Source: a virus. From it: a DNA stretch of 31,875 nucleotides. The notes below the pieces were generated by a model, which saw nothing but the letters and a program-made list of their open reading frames with translations, made no database searches and was not told the origin of the DNA. The translations under genes and the position numbers were made by a program. Below, in pieces: positions 19,454 to 27,023 of this stretch (positions are counted from its first letter, which is position 1; each line of letters begins with the position of its first letter). The DNA lies in the IMG/VR virus record IMGVR_UViG_3300030020_000068, positions 1 through 31,875 of that record; one strand, written 5' to 3'.

Positions 19454-19624
19454 ATGAATAAGTATTCAAAGTCAGAAGCCATTTCTCTTGTTGAGAGTGG
19501 CGATTATAATGCTCTTTCTGAAGAAGATAAAAAGCTTGTAATTGTCGCTCTAAAGGGTGATACTGAGTCAGAAGAAGAATGGACTTCTTCTGACTGGAAC
19601 AATTCTGGTTGTATTGATTTCTAA
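19454..19624 (+). CDS. Small acidic protein (56 aa)
   Basis: ATG 19454 follows AAAGGAG (19440-19446). It encodes MNKYSKSEAISLVESGDYNA followed by an acidic tail ESEEEWTSSDWNNSGCIDF. Clear ribosome-binding site and packing between neighbours make it a likely gene. Unknown function. Confidence 0.6.
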   Translation: MNKYSKSEAISLVESGDYNALSEEDKKLVIVALKGDTESEEEWTSSDWNNSGCIDF

Positions 19625-19639
19625 TTAAGGAATTTTATT

Positions 19640-20563
19640 ATGATTTTTGTGACAGGATCAAGTGCCTTAAAGAATTATTTCGGTAATTCTTTTTGGCGTG
19701 AAATGAAAGACGAAGATTATCTTATCTCACAGGAGAGATACGACTTTGTGAAAAAAGTCTATAAAGATAATAAAAGTTTTATTATGGAAACTGCCACAAA
19801 GCGTGGTTATACCATGTTTGTAAACGGTAGCAAGCCAGTAGAATTTGAAATTTGTGAGCCGGGAACTACTGGTTACGAATTCATTCAAATTCGTAACGAA
19901 ATCTCACAATATCCAAAAAAGAGTATACCATTTCTAACACCTTTTGAGGTAGGAATGTTTAAGTATACTCATAGGTTCCTGAAGAATTCACCACACTTTA
20001 AGAAGACTATGGACGATTTAATCATGCTGAAGTCTAAAGGATGGATGCATGATAAGTCAATTTTTTATGCTGACTGGATCAAAAAGCGAGAAAAAGAAAC
20101 GTATGACTATAGTCATCCAAATCTAAACGTAAAGAAAAATGATTTTTTTCGTAAGGATACTGGTATCGACTATATCTATGATCATGATAGTATTCACGTA
20201 TCAGTCGCTTTAGGCGAGCGTCCTGCATATTTTAAATATTTAGCAGATGGTGCAGCAATCAAAACTTCTAAAGAGAAGTTTAATTCTTTGCCACTTGAAA
20301 AGCAACTTCATGGTCCTCTAGAAGAATCATATGTGCTGGCATTAGAGCGTCACCAGATACCGAATGGATTTAAGCCTGATCGTCGAAAGTCTTTCGAAAT
20401 CGGTTTGATGAAGGTTTGTACTTCTGTGACTTCAGGATGGTTCAGAGAATTCGCTTACTCAAATTACTATGACATTTTGAAACTTTACGACGAGAATTAT
20501 GTTGACAAGTTTCACATTGCTCTAGATAATGGTGTCATAAAACCATTTACAGGTACAATGTAA
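19640..20563 (+). CDS. Nucleotidyltransferase-like protein (second copy type)
   Basis: MIFVTGSSALKNYFGNSFWR then EMKDEDYLIS: a G-S-S ... D-x-D arrangement (G6, S7, D24, D26) like the minimal nucleotidyltransferase head. The remainder contains DYIYDHDSIHVSVALGERP-type His-rich segments and a long helical C terminus, as in a T4-like phage family of unknown role. 307 aa. It is unlike the protein at 14297 outside the head motif. ATG 19640 is preceded by TAAGGA (19625-19630). Confidence 0.6.
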   Translation: MIFVTGSSALKNYFGNSFWREMKDEDYLISQERYDFVKKVYKDNKSFIMETATKRGYTMFVNGSKPVEFEICEPGTTGYEFIQIRNEISQYPKKSIPFLTPFEVGMFKYTHRFLKNSPHFKKTMDDLIMLKSKGWMHDKSIFYADWIKKREKETYDYSHPNLNVKKNDFFRKDTGIDYIYDHDSIHVSVALGERPAYFKYLADGAAIKTSKEKFNSLPLEKQLHGPLEESYVLALERHQIPNGFKPDRRKSFEIGLMKVCTSVTSGWFREFAYSNYYDILKLYDENYVDKFHIALDNGVIKPFTGTM

Positions 20564-20571
20564 GGAAAATT

Positions 20572-21327
20572 ATGTATAATACAAGACCAGAAAGATTTCT
20601 CAGCCATGATCAGATTAGGGCTGTAGAAACATTTGCTTCGCTCCATATGGGAACTGGCATTAAAAGAACATACGCAATTGGTGATATTCATGGTTTGAGT
20701 GATCACCTTTTGCGTCTGTTGAAATTTATCAACACTTCTCAGCCTTTTGATACACGTCCTTCTCGATTAGTGTTTCTAGGCGATTATATCGACCGTGGAA
20801 AGGCTTCAGCAAAAGTCATTGCCATTATCCGCCTTCTACAGGAAATCATGCCAGAAAGCTCCGTAGTGGCTCTAATGGGTAATCATGAGCATATGTTCAT
20901 TTCTTATCTACGAAGCGAACGTCGTAGCCGTGTTTATCAGGAAACCTTAGATTCATTTCCGACTAACAATATTCCTGTAGATGTCGAAGAATGGCTTGTT
21001 GACCTTCCAAGATCAGCAGAAGACGATCTACATTTTTATGTTCATGGTGGAGTTAATCCTGCATATCCTTTTGATAAGCAGGACGAATATGATATGATTT
21101 GGATGCGTGAGCCTTTCTTAAGTTCTACAAAAGACTTTGGTAAGCACGTTTTTCATGGTCATACACCTGTATGGAAGATTGATAGTCGAGAAAATCGAAC
21201 AAATGTTGATACTGGTGCAGTCTTTGGAAACTTTTTGACAGCAGCCGAAATTAAGAATGATGTCAAAAAACCAGTGTCATTTTTTATGGTAAACGAATCA
21301 GGGGCCTATTGGGATACAAATGAGTAA
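20572..21327 (+). CDS. PPP-family serine/threonine protein phosphatase
   Basis: Metal-binding motifs are in order: GDIHG (37-41), GDYIDRG (70-76), GNHEH (103-107), VHGGVNP and FHGHTPVWK. They bind two metals and dephosphorylate phosphoproteins (lambda phosphatase relatives) or bis-nucleoside polyphosphates (ApaH relatives). 251 aa. Substrate in infection unknown. ATG 20572 follows AAGGA (20563-20567). The end overlaps the next gene by 8 bases. Confidence 0.9.
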   Translation: MYNTRPERFLSHDQIRAVETFASLHMGTGIKRTYAIGDIHGLSDHLLRLLKFINTSQPFDTRPSRLVFLGDYIDRGKASAKVIAIIRLLQEIMPESSVVALMGNHEHMFISYLRSERRSRVYQETLDSFPTNNIPVDVEEWLVDLPRSAEDDLHFYVHGGVNPAYPFDKQDEYDMIWMREPFLSSTKDFGKHVFHGHTPVWKIDSRENRTNVDTGAVFGNFLTAAEIKNDVKKPVSFFMVNESGAYWDTNE

Positions 21328-21499
21328 AATTAAAGTAGAAATCGCCGAAGAAATTTTAGATAAGTTCTTCGGAATTTTTGATGATGAAGGCATTGACATA
21401 TGGCCTGATGAAGTGATAGACAGTCACAAAGAACTTGTGACTGAACTTCTTAAGGAAGCTGTTCTTGACATTCTTAGGGAATATAACATAAAGAGTTGA
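21320..21499 (+). CDS. Small acidic protein (59 aa)
   Basis: ATG 21320 lies in the last codons of the phosphatase (AAATGAG), so it is coupled. It encodes MSKIKVEIAEEILDKFFGIF and further acidic helices. No family recognised. Confidence 0.55.
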   Translation: MSKIKVEIAEEILDKFFGIFDDEGIDIWPDEVIDSHKELVTELLKEAVLDILREYNIKS

Positions 21500-21501
21500 A
21501 A

Positions 21502-21879
21502 ATGATTTTTCAAATTGGTGATAAGGTTGTTTCAACCACAAAAGATGTTATTGTTGTAAAAAATTGCATTTATACTGTAAATGCAATCAAAACTACATCT
21601 AGTAATTTATCGAGTTATGGTGGAGAACAACAAGTTTATCTTCTTGAATGTGATGCATGGTTTGAAGCTAAACAATTCAAGCTTCATTCCAGAAATATGT
21701 ATATCGTTGTCAAAAATTATACGTCTGTTATTTCAAGACATTATAATGATGAAGACGCTGTGAAATGGATTAAGACACAGAACGATCCTGTAAACATTTA
21801 TACAATTTTCTTGGCAGTACGAGAATTCAAGGCTGTTCAAACCATTGAGTGGAAGGAAGTAGAAAATGTCACAGTTTAA
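21502..21879 (+). CDS. Hypothetical protein (125 aa)
   Basis: ATG 21502, two bases after the previous stop; TTG 21496 is in frame but less likely. Starts MIFQIGDKVVSTTKDVIVVK NC, a beta-barrel-like (SH3 or Tudor) beginning with GDKV. It ends 14 bases inside pnuC. Unknown. Confidence 0.55.
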   Translation: MIFQIGDKVVSTTKDVIVVKNCIYTVNAIKTTSSNLSSYGGEQQVYLLECDAWFEAKQFKLHSRNMYIVVKNYTSVISRHYNDEDAVKWIKTQNDPVNIYTIFLAVREFKAVQTIEWKEVENVTV

Positions 21880-22633
21880 GCTTAATTTTTATGGTATTCT
21901 TATTGCAAGTGTTCTGACAGCAGTTTCATATGTTGCAGGAATTTACTTCCAATGGATCGACAAGCTGAATTGGTTAGAAATCTTTTCAGTATGTACATCA
22001 TACTGGTGTACATATCTTTGTGTATTTCAGTCAAGGTTCAATTATCCGATTGGAGCAGTATCAGTCATTGCTCTAGGCGCTCTATTCTATCAGCAAAGCC
22101 TATTCGGATCAGCAGCATTACAGGTTTACTTACTTCCTTGGCTGATCTATGGATGGTTTCGTTGGGGACCAGATGACGCAACACTTCCTATTTCTCCTAT
22201 TATTTGGGGATTTTCAAGTCCGTCAGAATGGTTTTCAAGAATAAACATTTTCAATTTTTCTCAATTGAAGAATAATTGGAATTTACTTGTAGGTGACTAT
22301 ACTGTTCTTTTGGTAGTAGCATACAGCCTCATTTTCTTTACATCAAAGACAATCGATGGTAATGCTGTTGCTCTTGATAGCTTTCTATTCGCCGGATCAG
22401 TTGTAGCACAACTTATGCTTGATAATAAAAAGATGGCAAACTGGTGGATTTGGATTGCAGTCGATATCGTTTCAGTGTATGAATATTGGGGCCAAGGACT
22501 TAAGGTTCTGGCTATTCAGATGGCAATTTTCATTCTAAATGCTCTTTGGGGTCTATACGAATGGAATAAGTCAAAGAAGGTCGTAATCGATAATGTCAAA
22601 CTTCCTCAACCTAAAATTGGTGGATTAATCTGA
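21866..22633 (+). CDS. pnuC: PnuC nicotinamide riboside transporter
   Basis: Seven or so hydrophobic helices fill 255 aa. The C-terminal block LDSFLFAGSVVAQLMLDNKK followed by NWWIWIAVDIVSVYEYWGQG is the PnuC signature (W-x-W/N...D). It should carry nicotinamide riboside across the inner membrane by facilitated diffusion, trapped by phosphorylation by the NadR encoded next. The unusually long N-terminal part with RWGPDDATLP is typical of phage copies. The stop overlaps the nadR ATG. Confidence 0.9.
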   Translation: MSQFKLNFYGILIASVLTAVSYVAGIYFQWIDKLNWLEIFSVCTSYWCTYLCVFQSRFNYPIGAVSVIALGALFYQQSLFGSAALQVYLLPWLIYGWFRWGPDDATLPISPIIWGFSSPSEWFSRINIFNFSQLKNNWNLLVGDYTVLLVVAYSLIFFTSKTIDGNAVALDSFLFAGSVVAQLMLDNKKMANWWIWIAVDIVSVYEYWGQGLKVLAIQMAIFILNALWGLYEWNKSKKVVIDNVKLPQPKIGGLI

Positions 22634-23652
22634 TGAATGGTCTGATCCTGATGACAGCTATGCCCCCAACAAGGGGGCATGAATTTTTAATTGAGTATGC
22701 TGAAAATTTTATGAATTCTAGTTTTAATTCAAATCTTTATGTTATGGTGAATAGTCGTTCTCACGAGCCTATCATCGAAAATGATAAAGAAATTGCTTTT
22801 CGTAATCAATTTAAAAACAAAGATCGAATTCATTTTCATTTTTTTAATCAGGATATTGTACAAGAGCCGTCAGATCATCCTGATTTTTGGAATATTTGGC
22901 ATGATATAATCTTCTCTAATGTACAGGCAAAAATTGATTTTGTTTTTGCATCAGAACTCTATGGACTTAAGCTGGCAGAAGTGCTAAGAGCTAAGTTTAT
23001 TCCTGTTAATATTGGACGTGACATTCTACCTATCTCAGCTACACAAATTCGTAACGATCCGCTCAAGAATTTTGAATGGATCATGCCAGAATTTCAAAAG
23101 ATGGTAAGGCAGACTGTTACAATCTTCGGTCCTGAGAGCGTAGGCAAGACTACCCTGTCCAAGGCTCTATCCAAGGAAATTAATGGTCATCTGGTTCCTG
23201 AATGGGCCAGAGAATACCTAGAGACTGTTGGCTCTGACATTACCGAAGATAAGATGAAAATTATCATTGATGGACAGAAATCATTACAACAGTCTGTTAT
23301 TTCTTTTGAAAATAAGCCTTTTATCATTCAGGATACCGACCTGTTTTCCACATTAGGATTTTATAGGTTGTGGCGTGGTAATAATCCTAAATTGGTAGAA
23401 ACATTGGCTATATATCTCGCTTCAGATTTGTATATTCTTCCAAATGATAAAATTCCTTTTACACCAGATCAGCTTCGATTTGGTGGCGACAAGAGGGAGA
23501 GTGATAATTCATTTTGGATTAATATTCTAGAAGAATATTCACTACCTTATTACGTGCTTCAGTCATGGAGTCCAGAAGCCCAATTGCAAGAAGCTGCAAA
23601 ATATTGTCGAAACTTTTTTAATAAAAAAATTAATTGGAGATTTGAGCGATAA
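22633..23652 (+). CDS. nadR: NadR-like NMN adenylyltransferase / ribosylnicotinamide kinase
   Basis: A bifunctional NAD-salvage enzyme. The N-terminal nucleotidyltransferase has PPTRGHEFL (15-16 = GH motif) and ISATQIR (134-140). The C-terminal kinase has P-loop GPESVGKTT (166-174) and PEWAREYLE, QDTDLF. It would turn imported nicotinamide riboside into NMN and then NAD. There is no DNA-binding repressor domain. 339 aa. Direct overlap with pnuC (TGATG) shows they act together. Confidence 0.92.
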   Translation: MNGLILMTAMPPTRGHEFLIEYAENFMNSSFNSNLYVMVNSRSHEPIIENDKEIAFRNQFKNKDRIHFHFFNQDIVQEPSDHPDFWNIWHDIIFSNVQAKIDFVFASELYGLKLAEVLRAKFIPVNIGRDILPISATQIRNDPLKNFEWIMPEFQKMVRQTVTIFGPESVGKTTLSKALSKEINGHLVPEWAREYLETVGSDITEDKMKIIIDGQKSLQQSVISFENKPFIIQDTDLFSTLGFYRLWRGNNPKLVETLAIYLASDLYILPNDKIPFTPDQLRFGGDKRESDNSFWINILEEYSLPYYVLQSWSPEAQLQEAAKYCRNFFNKKINWRFER

Positions 23653-23837
23653 TGCAAGACAGACTTGAAAATCTTAAAGCTGCAAGATGTTGGAAAGATG
23701 AACATTCTTATGGTAAATCATGTTCCAGTTGGATAGGTTTATCTAAATTTGATGTGGAATGGGCTGTTTTTGAGATAGAGACTTTACGAGAAAAATTAAA
23801 GGAAAAATACGCAAAAAATCCTCCTTTAATGCGTTGA
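23652..23837 (+). CDS. Small hypothetical protein (61 aa)
   Basis: ATG overlaps the nadR stop (TAATG). Charged, helical, two cysteines (AARCWKDE and KSCSSW). The stop overlaps the -35 box of the next promoter. Unknown. Confidence 0.55.
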   Translation: MQDRLENLKAARCWKDEHSYGKSCSSWIGLSKFDVEWAVFEIETLREKLKEKYAKNPPLMR

Positions 23838-23862
23838 CAAAGGCTCTTTAAGAGGGTATACC
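23834..23862 (+). promoter_or_regulatory. Strong sigma-70-type promoter for the amidoligase unit
   Basis: TTGACA (23834-23839), exactly 17 bases, TATACC (23857-23862). Within the spacer CTCTT-T-AAGAG (23844-23854) is a small inverted repeat that could be an operator. Confidence 0.72.
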
Positions 23863-23895
23863 TATTTACATGATGAACAACCGAGAGGTTTTGAA

Positions 23896-24948
23896 ATGAT
23901 CACCGACCGTTCCTTTGGAATTGAAATTGAATTCGTGTTTCCTGATAATCATTATGGCGATTATGATGATTTTGCTCAGCTTGTCTCTGGGCAAGGTATC
24001 GATTGCCGTAACAAGGGTTATTCTCACAATATTGTTAATTATTGGAAACTTGTTCCTGATGGTTCTGTGGCTGGTGGGGCCGAGATTGTTTCGCCCATTC
24101 TTCGTGGTGAAGAAGGTGTTGAGCAAGTCGTCAAGATGTGCAATATTCTGCGTAAGCTGAATTGCAAAGTCAATAACACCTGTGGTCTTCATGTCCATAT
24201 CGGTGTCGAAAAGGAAGTTGAAGAAAATGATGTCAAATTCTTCAAGAATTTGCTTCGCATCTATACCTCTTTTGAGCATGTGATCGACAGCTTCATGCCT
24301 CCTTCTCGTCGTGCAAGTGCCAACAGCTATTGTGCTTCTCTGAAGGATATTAACCCTCAGTCTACCGAAGAATTCAAGACTGTTGCCGACGTTATGAGGG
24401 CTCGTTTTGGTCGTTATTATAAGATCAATATGGAAAGCCTGAATAACTACAAGACTGTTGAATTTCGTCAACATTCTGGTACTCTGGACGGCACCAAGAT
24501 TGTTTCTTGGATTAATTTCTGCTTTAAGATCGTCGAAAAGGCAAAAACTGAAATTCCTGAAGTCTTCGCTCCTTCCATGATCGAAGAAACTGTTTTACAA
24601 AATCCTGTTATGCCTTATATTCGTCATCGTTATTCTGCTGAAAAATATATTGTTGATCTGCTTTTCAGCAGGGGTCAACAAGGTTTGACCACTGAAGAAG
24701 CCAAAAGAGCTTTTGAGGCTACTACTTCTCTTGGTGCAATCATCAGGAAGCATGATATTCCTGTTAAGGTTGTTCAGGAAGGTCACAAAAAGCGTTTCAT
24801 TGTGTCTCCGGTCGAAAAGAAAGTGAAGAAGTTTCAGTATCGTACCGATCCCAATTTCTTCAATTTCGACAATCTGATCAAGTTCGTCGGATTGAATAAT
24901 CTAGAAACTGCGTTCTTTCAGGAACGTATGGAAAGTCTTAACGCCTAA
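23896..24948 (+). CDS. Amidoligase-family (ATP-dependent COOH-NH2 ligase) protein
   Basis: FGIEIEF (7-13), PDGSVAGGAEIVSPIL (54-69), CGLHVHIG (96-103) and VEFRQHSGTLD (188-198) follow the amidoligase pattern of glutamine-synthetase-like fold enzymes that join an amine to a carboxylate. The C terminus (about 220-350) has a winged-helix-like stretch (GLTTEEAKRAFEATTSLGAI). Codons are richer in C/G than those of surrounding genes. ATG 23896 follows GAGAGG (23883-23888). Next comes a gamma-glutamylcyclotransferase-like gene, a known pairing. Substrate unknown: a gamma-glutamyl or peptide modification is likely. Confidence 0.82.
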   Translation: MITDRSFGIEIEFVFPDNHYGDYDDFAQLVSGQGIDCRNKGYSHNIVNYWKLVPDGSVAGGAEIVSPILRGEEGVEQVVKMCNILRKLNCKVNNTCGLHVHIGVEKEVEENDVKFFKNLLRIYTSFEHVIDSFMPPSRRASANSYCASLKDINPQSTEEFKTVADVMRARFGRYYKINMESLNNYKTVEFRQHSGTLDGTKIVSWINFCFKIVEKAKTEIPEVFAPSMIEETVLQNPVMPYIRHRYSAEKYIVDLLFSRGQQGLTTEEAKRAFEATTSLGAIIRKHDIPVKVVQEGHKKRFIVSPVEKKVKKFQYRTDPNFFNFDNLIKFVGLNNLETAFFQERMESLNA

Positions 24949-24962
24949 TAGGAGTGGAATAT

Positions 24963-25412
24963 ATGCTTTATCTTGCTTATGGTAGCAATCTCAATGTCGA
25001 ACAAATGAAGTGGCGTTGTCCAGATGCCACCCCTGTAAAGGGTTTGGCAATTGATAAATATAAACTGGTGTTTAAATATTTTGCAGATATTGAAAAGGAT
25101 GATGATAGCATCCTTTATGCTGGTTTGTGGGATATTACGCCAAAGTGTGAAGAAAGCCTAGATCACTATGAAGGTGTAGATAATCAGCTTTATTTTAAGC
25201 GATATTTTCGCTATAAGGGTGATCCTGTTCTTTATTACAAGATGAATAATTATAAGATCGAAAAGCCAAGTCGATCTTATGTTCAGACTATTGCCAAGGG
25301 CTATAAAGATTTTAGTCTACCTGAAAGGTTCCTATATGAAAGTGTAGGAAAGGCAATTCAGTTTGAAGAAGAATTCAAATACTTTGAACCAGAGGAAGAA
25401 ACCTTTAAATGA
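24963..25412 (+). CDS. Gamma-glutamylcyclotransferase-like (AIG2/GGCT) protein
   Basis: MLYLAYGSNLNVEQMKWRCP has the YGSNL loop (residues 6-10) that holds the gamma-glutamyl group; a Glu in DHYEGVDNQLYFKR may be catalytic. 149 aa is normal. ATG 24963 follows AGGAG (24950-24954). GTG 24954 is in frame but overlaps that site. It should release a gamma-glutamyl amine as 5-oxoproline, and so could undo or finish the product of the amidoligase encoded just upstream. Confidence 0.85.
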   Translation: MLYLAYGSNLNVEQMKWRCPDATPVKGLAIDKYKLVFKYFADIEKDDDSILYAGLWDITPKCEESLDHYEGVDNQLYFKRYFRYKGDPVLYYKMNNYKIEKPSRSYVQTIAKGYKDFSLPERFLYESVGKAIQFEEEFKYFEPEEETFK

Positions 25413-25615
25413 AAACTTTTAGATACATTGATAATGACGCTCGTCGAAATATTACAGATGGACGAGAGCTTGATCATGTTCCACAACAAGGGGAAATAAT
25501 TTCCCCTTTTAATACCCCTAACGGACGAGTAATTTGGGAAGTTGTCTATGTCGAGGATATTGACTTAGACTATACATTCGTATATGTTCGTCACAAAGGC
25601 TTTCAAAAAGAATGA
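25409..25615 (+). CDS. Small hypothetical protein (68 aa)
   Basis: ATG 25409 overlaps the cyclotransferase stop (ATGA). Beta-rich: RELDHVPQQGEIISPFNTPN and VVYVEDIDLDYTFVYVRHK. It probably folds as a small barrel. Conserved position after the enzyme pair is unproven. It overlaps the next gene by 4 bases. Confidence 0.55.
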   Translation: MKTFRYIDNDARRNITDGRELDHVPQQGEIISPFNTPNGRVIWEVVYVEDIDLDYTFVYVRHKGFQKE

Positions 25616-25773
25616 ATAATCTTCTTCCTTCTAAGCCTAAAGAATCAAAAAATAAAAAGACGTGGTATCTAACCGACGATCAAGTACGTGAAATTAATAG
25701 ACAGATAGAAGAAAATGAGTCCCTTAAGAAAGAAAAGACTTCTAATGCTGGCAACCAAGCCAGCAAATCATAA
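25612..25773 (+). CDS. Small hypothetical protein (53 aa)
   Basis: ATG 25612 overlaps the previous TGA (ATGA). Lysine-rich and polar: MNNLLPSKPKESKNKKTWYL then TDDQVREINRQIEENE. Its last 59 bases are shared with the next gene in another frame. The coupling supports it. Confidence 0.45.
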   Translation: MNNLLPSKPKESKNKKTWYLTDDQVREINRQIEENESLKKEKTSNAGNQASKS

Positions 25774-25933
25774 AAGATTTTATTCCGAGTATTGCATTTT
25801 AATGCAAGAAGGTTTAGTATATTGGACGTTAGGAACAGCCTTTCTTTCCATAGCTGGTGAGAAAGAACTAGAATCCCTTATTATGGAGAAGAACAATGTC
25901 CGACAAGCAGAAAAAGTCCAAGCCACCATATGA
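25715..25933 (+). CDS. Small hypothetical protein (72 aa)
   Basis: Starts at ATG 25715 inside the previous gene (or ATG 25745). The middle reads RFYSEYCILMQEGLVYWTLG, then AFLSIAGEKELESLIM. A hydrophobic central helix without the length of a membrane span. Overlap on both sides makes the start and reality less sure. Confidence 0.4.
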   Translation: MSPLRKKRLLMLATKPANHKRFYSEYCILMQEGLVYWTLGTAFLSIAGEKELESLIMEKNNVRQAEKVQATI

Positions 25934-26087
25934 AGGGCTCAAGAACGTCTCTGAGAGCTTTACCATGACCCTTTTAGAGGGAACCGAGGCTACCTTCGCC
26001 ATTTTCGACGGAAGCCAGTCAGTGGCCCTTATAACGGTCGTAGATAAGTCCCGCAAATATAAGATCACAATGATGGAGATTGAGTGA
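25896..26087 (+). CDS. Small hypothetical protein (63 aa)
   Basis: ATG 25896 follows GGAG (25884-25887). Basic N terminus MSDKQKKSKPPYEGLKNVSE then beta strands (EGTEATFAIFDGSQSVALIT). Higher G/C at third positions (ACC, GCC, GTC). It ends in the TGA that overlaps the HD gene's ATG. Confidence 0.55.
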   Translation: MSDKQKKSKPPYEGLKNVSESFTMTLLEGTEATFAIFDGSQSVALITVVDKSRKYKITMMEIE

Positions 26088-26566
26088 TGGAAACCGGATT
26101 TACAGCCAAGGCTCGTTTTGTAGCATTCTCCCTTCATGAAGGCAAGATGTATGGACGTTTTCCATATTGCTTTCATCTTGCAGATGTGGTAAAAAACCTC
26201 GTCAAGTTTAATTACGACGACGAAGATATGATTGCTGCCGGTTATCTTCATGACGTGATCGAGGATTGTGGACAGTCCGAAGATGGTTTGTCTGACTTAT
26301 TCAATCCAAAGGTTGCCAAACTCGTTGCGGCTGTATCAGGAAAGGGTGTAAACCGTAAGGAAAAGAAAGCCGACATGATTGCCAAGCTTCAGGCTTATCC
26401 AAAGGCAGTCCCTTTGAAGATGGCCGACCGTATGGCTAATATTCAAAATTGCAAAGAATTTAACCCTCGTATGTTGGATATGTATCGAAAAGAAATGTTT
26501 GACTATCAACAGCTTTTCAGCAATACTAATTACAACATGTGGATCGCAATGGAGAATTTACTATGA
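26087..26566 (+). CDS. SpoT/MESH1-like HD hydrolase
   Basis: YCFHLADVVKNLV, AAGYLHDVIEDCG and VPLKMADRMANIQNC are, in order, the first His, the HDxxED motif and the KxADRxxN motif of (p)ppGpp hydrolases. 159 aa, the size of small alarmone hydrolases with no synthetase domain. Likely reaction: (p)ppGpp to GDP/GTP plus pyrophosphate, though phage relatives could hydrolyse other nucleotides. ATG 26087 is preferred to the in-frame GTG at 26084. The end overlaps the next gene by 4 bases. Confidence 0.82.
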   Translation: METGFTAKARFVAFSLHEGKMYGRFPYCFHLADVVKNLVKFNYDDEDMIAAGYLHDVIEDCGQSEDGLSDLFNPKVAKLVAAVSGKGVNRKEKKADMIAKLQAYPKAVPLKMADRMANIQNCKEFNPRMLDMYRKEMFDYQQLFSNTNYNMWIAMENLL

Positions 26567-26741
26567 ATAAATTTTTTAAAGCATTTTTTGAATGGGAAAA
26601 TGTAAGACCAGCTTTAAACTGGATGGCTATACCCTTGCTTATATGGGTGGAACGATTAGTGGTGATAACCCTACATTCACTACATTTTGGTTCATTGGAG
26701 TGTCTGTGTTAGCTGTAGCCTGTTATTTGGATAAACTATGA
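26563..26741 (+). pseudogene. Small membrane protein with an apparent frameshift
   Basis: From ATG 26563 the frame reads MNKFFKAFFEWENVRPALNW and stops at TAG 26710. Another frame, overlapping from about 26615 to TGA 26739-26741, reads YMGGTISGDNPTFTTFWFIG and VSVLAVACYLDKL, a natural membrane-helix sequence. The start frame's own tail (VVITLHSLHFGSLECLC) is unconvincing. A single-base change or programmed slip somewhere in 26610-26640 would join the two into a 58-60-aa protein. The second frame's stop overlaps the next gene's ATG. Confidence 0.55.
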
Positions 26742-26887
26742 CATTATCAGTTACAGGGCTATCATTCGCAGGCGGATGTCTTTTTATGAATGCAAATCCT
26801 TGGATTTGCGGAATAGGATTTTTTATGTTTCTCGGAGCAGAACTTATAGCAGAACTTATAGCAGAACTTATAGCAGAACTTAATTAG
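26738..26887 (+). CDS. Small membrane protein with AELI repeats (49 aa)
   Basis: ATG 26738 overlaps the preceding TGA. MTLSVTGLSFAGGCLFMNAN, then PWICGIGFFMFLG gives one or two membrane helices, followed by four AELI-type repeats. Last gene of the plus-strand run before the terminators. Confidence 0.5.
   Translation: MTLSVTGLSFAGGCLFMNANPWICGIGFFMFLGAELIAELIAELIAELN
26837..26884 (+). repeat. 12-bp tandem repeat, four units
   Basis: GCAGAACTTATA occurs three times in a row, plus a fourth unit ending AAT. It encodes AELI-AELI-AELI-AELN in frame. Units are identical, so the expansion is recent; repeat number may vary. Confidence 0.92.
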
Positions 26888-26969
26888 AAAATTGATTATA
26901 ACGCTTATGTTTACGATCAGACCATATGTAAACAAATCCATATTTTTCTTTTTTAATTTTAGACAAAAT

Positions 26970-27005
26970 AATACTCCTGTAAATTTTGAATTATACAGGA
27001 GTATT
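26970..27005. terminator. Bidirectional terminator hairpin
   Basis: AATACTCCTGTA (26970-26981) pairs perfectly with TACAGGAGTATT (26994-27005), loop of 12 bases. T-rich bases follow on the plus side (TTATTGTTT) and A/T-rich bases on the minus side. It lies between the convergent plus-strand early genes and minus-strand head genes. Bases 26888-26969 hold no gene that I can support. Confidence 0.72.
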
Positions 27006-27023
27006 TATTGTTTGTAAAGTAAA

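Noticed and set aside
23866-24474. A 202-codon open frame on the minus strand
   Set aside because: It is the antisense of the amidoligase gene, whose motifs are clear. The minus-strand frame has no ribosome-binding site and no recognisable motif.
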